Counted from the stretch's first letter, positions 28,216 to 36,097 are shown. The stretch is 64,000 bases of DNA from JAVBRD01 sp031548365 (GCA_031548365.1 JAVBRD010000019.1:84511-148510), one strand, 5' to 3'. Made by a program: numbers and translations. The notes: generated by a model from the sequence alone, not told the origin.

Positions 28216-29670
28216 ATGAAAAACTTTTTTAGGAAAATCGCCTCCAACCGCAGGCTCCGTATGGGCGCGATGTCCACGGTGATCGTGTGCCTTTGCGTCG
28301 CGGTCATCGTGCTTCTCAACGTCGCGGTCACCGCGCTTGAGGCCAACTGGAACCTGCGCTACGACGTAACCAGCAACAAAATGTACTCCATCGGCGATCA
28401 GACAAAGGACATCCTAAAAAACCTTTCAAAGGACGTCAAGATCACGACCGTCTTTCAGGAGGGCGCGGAAAACAAGCTGATCGAGGAAATGCTCGGCAAG
28501 TACAAGCAGCACTCCGACAAGCTGCACATCGAGAACATCGACCCCATCCGCAACCCACGCGCGGTCGACAGGTTCAAAACCGACGAGACGACCGCTATCT
28601 CCGCCGGTTCGGTCATCATCTCCAACATGGAAGAGACGAAGTCGCGCGTGCTCGACGCGTACTCGTTCTACGAAACGACAATGGACGAGCAAACCTTCCA
28701 GACGCAGACCACCGGCTATAAAGGGGAGCAGACGCTCACCAACGCCATCGTCTACATCGTCTCGGAAAACACCCCTGTCATTCATTTCCTTGAAGGGCAT
28801 CAGGAGTCCGACATGTTCGCGTTTTCATCGTACAGAACATACTTTGAATCGCTCAACTTCACGGTGTCCTCGCTCAACCTGATCCTCAATGAGAACACGC
28901 TCAAGAAGGGCGACATCCTCGTCATCGCCGGGCCCAAGACCGATATGACCGAGGCCGAGTATGAAAAGGTCAAGAACTTCATGTACGACGGCGGCAACAT
29001 CATCTTCATGGCCGACGGCGGCATGCCTTCCTTGCCCAACTTCGAGGCGCTGCTCGCGCTGCTGGACATCAAGCTCGGTCACGACATCGTCTACGAGCTT
29101 TCCGAAAATGACCGCTACATGGAACCGATCTACCCGATTCCGAGGGCTCAGTCGCACGACATCACCACTGTTTTGAGCTACAACAATCTGCCCGCGGTGT
29201 TCCTTAACTCGGCGAGCTTCATCCTGCCGCAGATCGAGAAGAACAACGTCAAGATTGAAAAGCTGTTCATGTCCTCGGACAAGGCCGTGGGCAAGACCAA
29301 CTTCCAGTCGACAACACAGGAGTTTGAAGAAGGCGACCTCAAGGGCCCGCTCGCGCTTGGCCTCGCAGTTACCAACCACAATTTCAACGACGAGAGCAAG
29401 AACGCCAAGATCGCGCTGTTTGGCTCGGTAAACGCGTTCACGCAGGCCTACGAAATCCAAGGCAACATGGCCACGCTGGTGTACACCGCCGCGTGGATGC
29501 AAAACAACAAGGACGCGCTTGTCATCGCGCCCAAATCGTTCTCAACGCCCATCCTCGCGGTGCAGAGCGAGCTTCAGCTCAACCTGTTGTTCCTGCTGAC
29601 CGTTGTGGCCATTCCGGGCATTGTCATCGCTGCGGGCATCATCGTGTTCCTGAGAAGGAGGCACCTGTAA
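28216..29670 (+). CDS. GldG-like auxiliary protein of an ABC system
   Basis: 484 residues: an N-terminal membrane anchor (~20-45), a long extracytoplasmic region containing the GldG/ABC-type uncharacterised domain (LRYDVTSNKMYSIGDQTKDILKNL..., DILVIAGPKTDMTEAEYEKVKNF) and a second membrane span at the end before RRRHL. ATG 28216 has GGGGAGGA 7 nt upstream and replaces an earlier in-frame ATG inside the permease gene. The sequestered middle domain is Rossmann-like and may bind glycans or peptides; this is inference from the family. Confidence 0.88.
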   Translation: MKNFFRKIASNRRLRMGAMSTVIVCLCVAVIVLLNVAVTALEANWNLRYDVTSNKMYSIGDQTKDILKNLSKDVKITTVFQEGAENKLIEEMLGKYKQHSDKLHIENIDPIRNPRAVDRFKTDETTAISAGSVIISNMEETKSRVLDAYSFYETTMDEQTFQTQTTGYKGEQTLTNAIVYIVSENTPVIHFLEGHQESDMFAFSSYRTYFESLNFTVSSLNLILNENTLKKGDILVIAGPKTDMTEAEYEKVKNFMYDGGNIIFMADGGMPSLPNFEALLALLDIKLGHDIVYELSENDRYMEPIYPIPRAQSHDITTVLSYNNLPAVFLNSASFILPQIEKNNVKIEKLFMSSDKAVGKTNFQSTTQEFEEGDLKGPLALGLAVTNHNFNDESKNAKIALFGSVNAFTQAYEIQGNMATLVYTAAWMQNNKDALVIAPKSFSTPILAVQSELQLNLLFLLTVVAIPGIVIAAGIIVFLRRRHL

Positions 29671-31179
29671 ATGGCCGAAGACCGGGAAAAGACAACCCCC
29701 AAGGAGTCTCCGATCTTAGAGCCGCTCAAAAAAGAGCGCAAAGTCCGCAAGCTGCCGTTCGCGTGGACGCTCATCATCGCCGTGGTCGCTGTCGCGGCGG
29801 CCGTTGGCGGCGTGTTCCTCTCCATCAACTTCACGCCGCCCGAGCCCGAAGCGCCCGAGTATGTCGACAAGAGCCTGATGCCGGGTAAGACGCGCAACGA
29901 CGTCACGTCCGTCGCCATCACCTCCGCGGAGGGCACGCTGGTTGTTCTGCGCGACGCCGAGGGCAAGTTCTATGTCCAAGGCAGCGACGCGCCCATCAAC
30001 CAGACCGAGGGCGCGGACGTGTTCTACAGCGCGGCGACCGTCTCCTACGAAGTCATCGTGGAGAAAAACCCCAAGGACCTCTCCGTGTATGGGCTGGACA
30101 AGCCCACCGGCCAAGCCGTGTGCGTTTACACCGACGGCTCAACAAAGACGTTCATTGTGGGCAACAAGACAAGCGTTGGTTCGACATACTACCTGATGAT
30201 GTCGGGCGACGACACGGTGTACACCGTTTGGACCAACCACGGCGAAACCTTCGCCTCCACCATGTCCGATTTGTACGAGGCGCAGCTCGCGGCTCCGGCG
30301 GCCGACCAGCTCGCCACGGTCAAAGTTGAGCGCAAGGGAGAACCCGCCATTTCGCTTGAGAATGTCGCGGGATCCAAGACCGCGGTCACGCTCGCCGTAT
30401 GGCGCATGCACGCCCCCTATGAGATCGACTGCGACTGGGAAAAAACGGATCCCTACACCACGGCGGCCGCTTCGCTCAAGTTCAAGCGCTACGTCTCCTC
30501 CTCTCCCGATGTCAAGGAGTATGGGCTGGATGAGCCGGTCGCGCGCGTAACGGTCCTCGACAAACAGGGCGTGGGATACGACGTGGAAATCGGCGGTTCC
30601 GCCGAGTATTCCAGCGTCTACGCGCGCAAGGTCGGCACGCCCGAGGTGTTCACCATGGATGCGAATCTGACATCCTTCCTCGCGACGAAGCCGCTCGGCC
30701 TGATCGACCGGTTCGTCAGCATCATCAAAATTGACGCGATCGATTCGCTGACCTTGAGCATTCAGGGGCAGCCCGACCAGGAGCTCAGCATCGTCCGGAA
30801 GCCCGAGTTCGACGAAAAGGGCGAGCGCGTCAAGAACGCAGGCGGAGAGCCGACGTATGTCGAGACGTTCTTCCTGGGCAGCGAAGAAGTGCAGGCCAAG
30901 GCGTTTAAGACCTACTATCAGGTGCTCATCGGGCGCGTAATCGACGGAGTGGCCGAGAAGCCTCTCCCCGGCGGAGAGCCCATGGTCAAGATGGTCTTCC
31001 ACCGCCGCGACGGAACCGGCGCGGACGTTGTCACCGAATTCCTTCCCTACGATCGTGACTTCTACGCCGTCTCCCGGGACGGCTCCGACCCGCTCTTTGT
31101 GATTCGCAAAGAGCGCGTGGATGAGATCATCGACGGCCTGACCAAACTCAAAAACGGCGACTACAACGAAAAAGAATAG
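29671..31179 (+). CDS. DUF4340 domain protein
   Basis: 502 residues: a short cytoplasmic basic N-terminus, one membrane span (~30-55) and a large outer domain with two to three DUF4340 units (YGLDKPTGQAVCVYTDGSTKTFIVGNK..., EYGLDEPVARVTVLDKQG...). It begins directly after the GldG-like stop. DUF4340 proteins regularly accompany GldF/GldG, so the four genes form one membrane complex. Role unknown. Confidence 0.9.
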   Translation: MAEDREKTTPKESPILEPLKKERKVRKLPFAWTLIIAVVAVAAAVGGVFLSINFTPPEPEAPEYVDKSLMPGKTRNDVTSVAITSAEGTLVVLRDAEGKFYVQGSDAPINQTEGADVFYSAATVSYEVIVEKNPKDLSVYGLDKPTGQAVCVYTDGSTKTFIVGNKTSVGSTYYLMMSGDDTVYTVWTNHGETFASTMSDLYEAQLAAPAADQLATVKVERKGEPAISLENVAGSKTAVTLAVWRMHAPYEIDCDWEKTDPYTTAAASLKFKRYVSSSPDVKEYGLDEPVARVTVLDKQGVGYDVEIGGSAEYSSVYARKVGTPEVFTMDANLTSFLATKPLGLIDRFVSIIKIDAIDSLTLSIQGQPDQELSIVRKPEFDEKGERVKNAGGEPTYVETFFLGSEEVQAKAFKTYYQVLIGRVIDGVAEKPLPGGEPMVKMVFHRRDGTGADVVTEFLPYDRDFYAVSRDGSDPLFVIRKERVDEIIDGLTKLKNGDYNEKE

Positions 31180-31185
31180 CCGCTC

Positions 31186-31213
31186 CCGAAACGCCCGGTA
31201 ACGGGCGTTTCGG
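31186..31213 (+). terminator. Hairpin at the end of the Gld-type operon
   Basis: Perfect 12-bp stem: CCGAAACGCCCG (31186-31197), GTAA loop, CGGGCGTTTCGG. It begins 6 nt after the stop of the DUF4340 gene. No real T-tract follows, so termination may be incomplete. Confidence 0.6.
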
Positions 31214-31258
31214 ATTGCCGGGGACGAAACTTATCGCACAAAACACATCTTATCGGCG

Positions 31259-31288
31259 GCCCAAACGCCCACATCCGGGTGTTTGGGC
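31259..31288 (+). promoter_or_regulatory. Hairpin before the XRE/S24-like gene
   Basis: GCCCAAACGCCC / GGGTGTTTGGGC stem, 6-nt loop, ending 22 nt before the start codon and just upstream of the GGAGGG site. Its 5' arm repeats the AAACGCCC of the previous hairpin, so the two can exchange partners. Confidence 0.5.
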
Positions 31289-31310
31289 GCGGTCGACCAC
31301 GGAGGGTAAC

Positions 31311-32018
31311 ATGAGCCGTCTGGGCGATATGCTCAAGAAAGAACGCTTATCCCGCAACCTGACACCCAAACAGGCGGCCAAGCTTTGCGGTGTCAAAGAT
31401 GGCTATCTGACGGACGTTGAAGAAGGCCGCCGCATCATCGCGGACGGTGAGGCGGCCCGCATGCTCAAGCGCATGGGCGCAAGCGCCGATGTCTCCGCCG
31501 ACATGGGCGTGGAGCTGGAAGCCGCGCTCGCGCCCGAAGCGGCCTCCGCATCGCGCGGGGAGGCGAAACCCGCTCCACAGGCGCGCGCAGAGGCCAAGGT
31601 TTCCGCCGCCGTCGCCTCCGACGATTGGCTGGACGCGCTCAAGAGCGTGCTGCGCCGCGTGCCCGTGTACACCGAGTCGGGCACCACGCTCGTGCTCAAA
31701 AACGTGGCCGCGGTGGGCGGCACCATTGAGGGCGCGCCCGCTGAAAAAGTTTTCTACTACCTGCTGCCCGATGATTCGCTCTCCGGGCAACGGCTCACAA
31801 AGGGCGACCTTTTGCTCTGCGTTCCGCCCGCGCCCACAGACGACGACCGCATCATGGTCCTGAAACACAACGGTTTGGTGCTCGCGCGCCGCGTCAAGCG
31901 CCTGGAAGGCAACCGATACCTGCTCATGTCGCTCGACCGAGAAATGCACAGCCAGACCGTTGCGACGTCCGACGTCACCCTCATGGGCCGCGCGGTCCGC
32001 GCCGAGATCGAACTGTAG
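31311..32018 (+). CDS. XRE-type HTH regulator with S24/LexA-like C-terminal domain
   Basis: 235 residues. The N-terminal helix-turn-helix spans residues ~6-60 (LSRNLTPKQAAKLCGVKDGYLTDVEEG), followed by an Ala-rich linker (~70-110) and a C-terminal beta-rich domain resembling peptidase S24 (LPDDSLSGQRLTKGDLLLCVPPAPTDDDRIMVLKHNGLVLARRVKR). The usual catalytic Ser in the DSM motif is present as DDSLSG, and a Lys lies in the following region, but autocleavage is not certain. ATG 31311 has GGAGGG 4 nt upstream. It may regulate the Gld-type operon upstream. Confidence 0.8.
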   Translation: MSRLGDMLKKERLSRNLTPKQAAKLCGVKDGYLTDVEEGRRIIADGEAARMLKRMGASADVSADMGVELEAALAPEAASASRGEAKPAPQARAEAKVSAAVASDDWLDALKSVLRRVPVYTESGTTLVLKNVAAVGGTIEGAPAEKVFYYLLPDDSLSGQRLTKGDLLLCVPPAPTDDDRIMVLKHNGLVLARRVKRLEGNRYLLMSLDREMHSQTVATSDVTLMGRAVRAEIEL

Positions 32019-32164
32019 CTTTTTCCATGACTAGCGGGCGCGTTTCGGGGCATTCTGTTGACGAAAGCATTTGGTGCGGATGCCGCGGCGGGGTTTTAGC
32101 TCGCCACCAGCAGCAGCCGCGGCGAATACTTTTGACATACCGTCCCTCCCACGCGGGCAGGATG

Positions 32165-32201
32165 AAAGAAACGCTCCGAACAATTCTCGGAGCGTTTCTT
32201 T
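32165..32201. terminator. Strong bidirectional terminator
   Basis: Perfect 15-bp stem AAAGAAACGCTCCGA (32165-32179) / TCGGAGCGTTTCTTT (32187-32201), loop ACAATTC. It lies between the XRE-like gene and the Imm-5-like gene. The rest of the 32019-32258 spacer shows only GC-rich sequence. Confidence 0.85.
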
Positions 32202-32258
32202 GCGTCTGGCGGGCGATATCACGAGCGCGGCGAACGAAAAGGGTCGGGAGGCGGCGGC

Positions 32259-32768
32259 ATGGGCAAAATCATCAAAGACGGCTACACCTTTGTGGCGTAC
32301 GCGAACGCGCGGCTGATCCGCAACATCCAGGACATCCCCGAGCTCAAGAACGATCTCATCGCGCTGAGCGAGGGGCTGACGCACGCGCACATGGCCCAGT
32401 ACGCGCGCCTGCTTGCCCGCCATGTGCTGGAGATCGGGAACATGGAGCGCACCGAGGCGGTCGACGCCGCACTTGACGTCAACACCCGGTGGCTGCGGGG
32501 AGAGATGAGCGTCAAGGCCGCGCTCGAAATTGCGGGCGCGCTCAACGACCTCGCGCGCGCGGAAAAGGACCAAGTCACCGTCAAAGCGCTGCGTGCGTTG
32601 GGGCAGATCGCCGCGACGCCGCACGTCAGGTGGCACCCGCTCGTCGCGTCGGAGTATGCCGTCGTGGTGGTCAACCTCACGCACCCCAATGATCTTGATA
32701 AAGTCAGGGAAGAACGCGAGACGCAGATCGCGCTCATGGAAAGCGCTCGTGTCACGCCCGGCTCTTGA
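32259..32768 (+). CDS. Putative immunity protein, Imm-5-like
   Basis: 169 residues, all-helical. The pattern YARLLARHVLEIGN...AALDVNTRWLRGEMSVKAALEIAGALNDLARAE...ALRALGQIAATPHVRWHPL...ASEYAV follows the Imm-5-like family (repeated Trp-x-x-Gly-Glu and an AxxTxHV segment), which is associated with polymorphic-toxin immunity in actinobacteria and Bacillota. No toxin gene lies next to it; the downstream gene is convergent and overlaps its 3' end by 17 nt. RBS GGGAGGCGGC. It may be an orphan immunity gene or serve another role. Confidence 0.65.
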   Translation: MGKIIKDGYTFVAYANARLIRNIQDIPELKNDLIALSEGLTHAHMAQYARLLARHVLEIGNMERTEAVDAALDVNTRWLRGEMSVKAALEIAGALNDLARAEKDQVTVKALRALGQIAATPHVRWHPLVASEYAVVVVNLTHPNDLDKVREERETQIALMESARVTPGS

Positions 32769-33696
32769 GCCACCGATCCACCCTCTGGTAAAGCGCGCCC
32801 TCCGGCTCCGTGTTCGCGGCGAAAAACTCCAGGGTTTGCGCGCGGAGCGTCTGTCCATCCACTAAAACCAGGTCGGTGTTGTTGTAGAGAAACTCGTCCG
32901 TGTCGTCGCCGGGCACATCGCCATAGAACATGCACCGCACCTTCATGCCTTGGAACCGCGCATCAAAATACTTGAAGTTGTTTGCAAACTTTGTGTCCGC
33001 CTCACCATCGTAACCGAAAATTTCCGCCACCCTCCGTTCATCGTTCCACTTGAACGTCACGCAAATTTTATCAAGCTTGAACTCCAGTCCGTGGGCGAAG
33101 ACCATCGTCTTTCCGTCCACTTTGTATGCAAGGCCCGCTTCGTCGAGCCTGTTTCCGAGCGCCAGCAGCATTTTCCAGTCTTCCTTGAACTCCATGTCCC
33201 TGATCGAAATTTCGTGCGTTTTGACACCGGTCTCCATGGTCATTCCTCCTTTGGTCGTCGTGGGGCCATGATAACAGGTATCTCGTCGGTTATCCTGTCC
33301 GTCCGAGCGTGAATCTGTCGCGAACCCACCCCGGATGTCGACACGAATGTCAAGCGGCTGAAACATTTTTATCTCGGGGAAAACCCTGCGCACAAAGCCC
33401 GGCGGAAAGCCGTGAAAGCGCGCGAACGCTTTGGCGAAGGCTTCGGGCGTCTCGTAGCCGTATTGGTAAGCCAGGTCGACGATCCGAGCGTCGGTCGTTT
33501 TGAGCGCCTGTCCCGCGAGGGATAGGCGTCTGTTGCGGACGTACTCCATGACCGGGATGCCACACACAGCCTTGAACAAGCTGTTGAGAGAGGAAACGGA
33601 CACATAGAAATGTTTCGCGATGAGGGCGGGCGTCAACGGCTCCAGGAGGTTTTCTTCCAAATAGGCGATGATCTTCCGCAAATCCATTGCTCCCAT
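32752..33696 (-). CDS. AraC-family regulator fused to an unknown C-terminal domain
   Basis: 314 residues. The two AraC HTH motifs span residues ~5-100 (LTPALIAKHFYVSVSSLNSLFKAV and AYQYGYETPEAFAKAFARFHGFPPGFVRR), followed by the FQPLDIRVDIRGG strand that in relatives leads into a GyrI-like ligand domain. Here it leads instead through a ~30-residue low-homology junction into a 161-residue domain I do not recognise, which ends GALYQRVDRWLKSRA. The ATG 33696 start is set by GGAAGGAGG. A second ideal RBS (AGGAGG, 7 nt before ATG 33237) lies inside the frame, so the C-terminal part can also be made alone. Confidence 0.8.
   Translation of the reverse strand: MGAMDLRKIIAYLEENLLEPLTPALIAKHFYVSVSSLNSLFKAVCGIPVMEYVRNRRLSLAGQALKTTDARIVDLAYQYGYETPEAFAKAFARFHGFPPGFVRRVFPEIKMFQPLDIRVDIRGGFATDSRSDGQDNRRDTCYHGPTTTKGGMTMETGVKTHEISIRDMEFKEDWKMLLALGNRLDEAGLAYKVDGKTMVFAHGLEFKLDKICVTFKWNDERRVAEIFGYDGEADTKFANNFKYFDARFQGMKVRCMFYGDVPGDDTDEFLYNNTDLVLVDGQTLRAQTLEFFAANTEPEGALYQRVDRWLKSRA
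33237..33250 (-). promoter_or_regulatory. Internal ribosome binding site and start in the AraC-type gene
   Basis: AGGAGG (33245-33250, minus strand) precedes ATG 33237 by 7 nt, and ATG 33237 begins METGVKTHEISIRDMEFKED. It allows separate translation of the 161-residue C-terminal domain (32752-33237), as if two genes had become fused in frame. Confidence 0.6.
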
Positions 33697-33727
33697 CGTG
33701 GGCCTCCTTCCAGCGACAGATACACGT

Positions 33728-33755
33728 ATTATAACTTGCGGAGGCGTATCCGCAA
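33728..33755 (-). promoter_or_regulatory. Sigma-A promoter of the AraC-type gene
   Basis: Minus strand: -35 TTGCGG (33750-33755), 16-nt spacer, perfect -10 TATAAT (33728-33733), about 32 nt before the start codon. Confidence 0.65.
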
Positions 33756-33791
33756 TGTCATTGGGCATCTGCTTTTGTCTGTGGGCGTGAA

Positions 33792-33817
33792 AAAGGACAC
33801 GGACTGCCGCGTCCTTT
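33792..33817 (+). terminator. Hairpin, first of a near-identical pair
   Basis: AAAGGACACGG / CCGCGTCCTTT with loop ACTG. The same stem with loop GCTA occurs at 34083-34102. Both carry the same A/C mismatch. The pair brackets a repeat-rich 270-bp stretch. Confidence 0.6.
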
Positions 33818-33884
33818 CCGCACGCCGACAAAATCCGCGTCCGTCTTCGCCGTGCTTACTCAGAAGATCCGCAAGAGATCCGTA

Positions 33885-34031
33885 AGAACCCGCAGGTTCT
33901 TTTGACTGTCGACAAAACCTGGTTTTGTCTCCGTCGCGCTTGCCCCCGTAAACCCGCATGAACCCACAGGTTCTTGCGACAAAACGCGGCGTAGGTTTTG
34001 ACGATATACGCGTCAAAACCTACGCTCCCGA
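33885..34031 (+). repeat. Family B palindromic repeat, copy 1
   Basis: Contains AGAACCCGCAGGTTCT (33885-33900), the perfect palindrome GACAAAACC-T-GGTTTTGTC (33911-33929), a second AACCCACAGGTTCTT, then GACAAAACGCGGC leading into a 15-bp perfect stem GCGTAGGTTTTGACG (33989-34003) / CGTCAAAACCTACGC (34011-34025). The GACAAAACGCGGCGT block and the stem position recur at 54745-54809. No gene is present in 33697-34126; apart from the promoter and hairpins, the spacer is made of these repeats. Confidence 0.75.
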
Positions 34032-34082
34032 TTCACCATATCGACGGATCCCAAACGGCGGCGAAGGGGTCTCACCCCGACA

Positions 34083-34107
34083 GGACACGGGCTACCGCGT
34101 CCTTTTT
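34083..34107 (+). terminator. Hairpin terminator, second of the pair
   Basis: GGACACGG (34083-34090) / CCGCGTCC (34095-34102) followed by TTTTT on the plus strand. No plus-strand gene ends here; the flanking genes are on the minus strand, so a plus-strand non-coding transcript across 33.8-34.1 kb is possible. Confidence 0.65.
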
Positions 34108-34126
34108 GGTTCCGTGCGGTGCGTCC

Positions 34127-35131
34127 CTACGGCTTAGCGGTAATGGTCACGCTCCCCGATGTCGTGCTCGCGTTCACGCTTCGCGCGCCGTCGCCCGCGG
34201 TCGCGGACCGGTTTCGCTGGCCGCTCGCCGCCACGCCGGGGAAGTGAAGGTTGAGGCTTCCGCTCACGGTGTCAAGCTTGCAGGCAAACCCCGCGTCCTT
34301 GGGGAGCGTGAGCTTAAGGCCGCCGGACACGCTTGAAAAGTCGACGTCCGGCGCGCGCATGAGCTCGGCGTCGCAGCCGCCCGACGTCGAATCCATGTCG
34401 ATCGTCTCCGCCGAAAGGGCGCGCGCCGTCAGACCGCCGGAGACGGTGCTCATGTCCACGCGCGCGGCCGTCACGCCCAAAAGATCGAGCGACCCGCTCG
34501 TGGTATCCACAATCACGCTGGCGGCGGCGGAATCCGCGATGACCGCGGTTCCGCTCACCGCGGAGAAACGCAGGTCACCCGTGACGTTCAAGGCGGAGCC
34601 GTCCAGTTTGCCGCTGGTCGCTGACGCGCTGAGCGATGCCGCGCTGACGCCGGTGATTTGCGCATCGCCGGAGACGGTGGCGATCTTGACCTGTCCGAGG
34701 GCCGCGCGCGGCACCTTGATCTCCAGTGTTCCGTGCAGCTGCCCCGCACCCCCGATGTTGAGCTGTATGAGCGCGTCCTTGGCCGGAGAAACCTCGGTAA
34801 ACACGATCATTCCATCGCGCTTTTCGGCGCGCAGGTCGGGTGCGCGCCCCCGGGAGTCTACAAAACGGTGACCCCGAAACACGGCGGTGAGCGCCTGACC
34901 ATCGAAGGCTTCGATGCGCGTGTCAAACGAAACGCCGTCCACGCGCAGGCCGTCACCTTCGGAGAGATCAAAAGCGAAGTCCCGGCTGAAATCTTCTCGG
35001 CCTGAGGCGCCGCTTTCGGCGTCCGATGCCGTCCCCATGATCGTCGGCAACAGGAGCGCCCCTGTAACGGCAGCGCATGCCACAAACACAACCGCGAGCG
35101 CACATAGCAAAACCTGTTTGGGCCTGCTCAT
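34127..35131 (-). CDS. DUF4097 beta-strand repeat protein
   Basis: 334 residues: an N-terminal signal-anchor (~5-30) followed by an outer right-handed beta-helix-like domain built from DUF4097 repeats. The recurring units are easily seen (VSGDAQITGVSAASLSASATSGKLDGS, AVSGTAVIADS, TTSGSLDLLGV, TVSGGLTAR, STSGGCDAE, SVSGGLKL, TVSGSLNL). ATG 35131 overlaps the stop of the HAAS gene (ATGA) with GGAGGG upstream. It is the last gene of the classic PadR-HAAS-DUF4097 operon, thought to sense or respond to the cell envelope. Confidence 0.92.
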   Translation of the reverse strand: MSRPKQVLLCALAVVFVACAAVTGALLLPTIMGTASDAESGASGREDFSRDFAFDLSEGDGLRVDGVSFDTRIEAFDGQALTAVFRGHRFVDSRGRAPDLRAEKRDGMIVFTEVSPAKDALIQLNIGGAGQLHGTLEIKVPRAALGQVKIATVSGDAQITGVSAASLSASATSGKLDGSALNVTGDLRFSAVSGTAVIADSAAASVIVDTTSGSLDLLGVTAARVDMSTVSGGLTARALSAETIDMDSTSGGCDAELMRAPDVDFSSVSGGLKLTLPKDAGFACKLDTVSGSLNLHFPGVAASGQRNRSATAGDGARSVNASTTSGSVTITAKP

Positions 35132-35712
35132 CTCGCATCCCTCCGTCCGGATAACACTTTGGCATTGATTTGCACATAGGCGGCGGTCCACCCGGCGAGC
35201 CTGCGGCCAAGCGCGGCAACTCCAATAACGCACATCAGTCCGAGTGAGAGCGCGGCCAGCCCGCCGAAGAACGCCGGCCACGTTTGCGGAAAATATACAA
35301 ACGAAAGCGGGCGAACGCGGTCGATCAGCGAGCAGACCGCCGCCGCGAGACCGCTGACGACCATGGACACGGAGGCAGCGACGAGTGCGATCCACACTCC
35401 CAGCGCGGCGAGCCAAAGCGGGAGCACCAAGATGATGGTCAGCATACCCATGCCGACGGCGGACGCGACCGCGCGCGTGACATTGCGAAACGAAGGCTGG
35501 TCCTTGGCGATATCCGCCGCCTGAATCGCGGCGTACTCCCTGGCGAGCGCCCTCGGATCGCCCAGCATGGACGCGAGCGCGTCCTCGGAAACGCCCTCCG
35601 CCACGCCCTCTTCAAAATGGCGCGCGATGTCCTCGTAGATCTCCGCGCGGCGCGCCTCCGGCAGATGGCGCAGGCCCGCCGCGAGCTCCAGCATAAACAT
35701 GTCCCTGCTCAT
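35128..35712 (-). CDS. HAAS-domain (DUF1700) membrane protein
   Basis: 194 residues: an N-terminal cytoplasmic HAAS helix bundle (residues 1-~65, LAAGLRHLPEARRAEIYEDIARHFEEG), then four membrane spans. HAAS proteins bind PadR-family repressors and control them from the membrane. It overlaps the PadR stop and the DUF4097 start by 4 nt each. Confidence 0.92.
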   Translation of the reverse strand: MSRDMFMLELAAGLRHLPEARRAEIYEDIARHFEEGVAEGVSEDALASMLGDPRALAREYAAIQAADIAKDQPSFRNVTRAVASAVGMGMLTIILVLPLWLAALGVWIALVAASVSMVVSGLAAAVCSLIDRVRPLSFVYFPQTWPAFFGGLAALSLGLMCVIGVAALGRRLAGWTAAYVQINAKVLSGRRDAR

Positions 35713-36029
35713 GCGTTGTTCCCCCCCTGAACGATTCCATCAACCGCGCGCACAAACCCGTTCCACTCGCAAAGCGTCTCTTCGTAGCGCGCCTGACCCG
35801 CCCCCGTTAGCTTGTGATACTTGCGGGGCGGGCCTTCACGCGATTCGGCAAGGTATGTCTCCACAAGACCCTCATCCTTTAAGCGTTTGAGCAGAGGGTA
35901 CACCGTGCCCTCCGACATCGCCACACCGCGCGAGACCTCGCTGACCAGCTCAAATCCATAGCAATCCTTCCGCGAAAGGCACGCCAGGATGCACAGATCG
36001 AGCACACCCTTTTTGAATTGCACATTCAA
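35709..36029 (-). CDS. PadR-family transcriptional regulator
   Basis: 106 residues: winged helix (QFKKGVLDLCILACLSRKDCYGFELV..., MSEGTVYPLLKRLKDEGLVETY) and a short C-terminal dimerisation helix. TTG 36029 is preferred over TTG 36035 because AGGTG is then 7 nt away, and it gives MNVQFKKGVLDL, matching relatives. It is the first gene of the PadR-HAAS-DUF4097 operon. A palindrome at 36064-36078 over the expected -10 region suggests autoregulation. Confidence 0.92.
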   Translation of the reverse strand: MNVQFKKGVLDLCILACLSRKDCYGFELVSEVSRGVAMSEGTVYPLLKRLKDEGLVETYLAESREGPPRKYHKLTGAGQARYEETLCEWNGFVRAVDGIVQGGNNA

Positions 36030-36063
36030 CAGCAATCACCTCTTGCACGCATCCTTGTTATGC

Positions 36064-36097
36064 ATGATAGCTTATCATAAGCGGTTCCGAATGTCAA
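36064..36097 (-). promoter_or_regulatory. PadR operon promoter with putative operator
   Basis: Minus strand: -35 TTGACA (36092-36097). The palindrome ATGATA-GCT-TATCAT (plus strand 36064-36078) overlaps where the -10 should be, as expected for repressor binding. The -10 itself is poor (TAAGCT). The rest of the 36030-36249 spacer holds only the terminator of the GH43 gene. Confidence 0.5.

Noticed and set aside
26540..31179. Gliding-motility locus
   Set aside because: Gld-type ABC subunits occur widely outside Bacteroidetes; no other gliding or secretion genes are present.
32259..33696. Toxin-antitoxin or polymorphic-toxin module at 32-34 kb
   Set aside because: Only one immunity-like protein and no toxin domain was seen; the neighbour is a regulator on the opposite strand.
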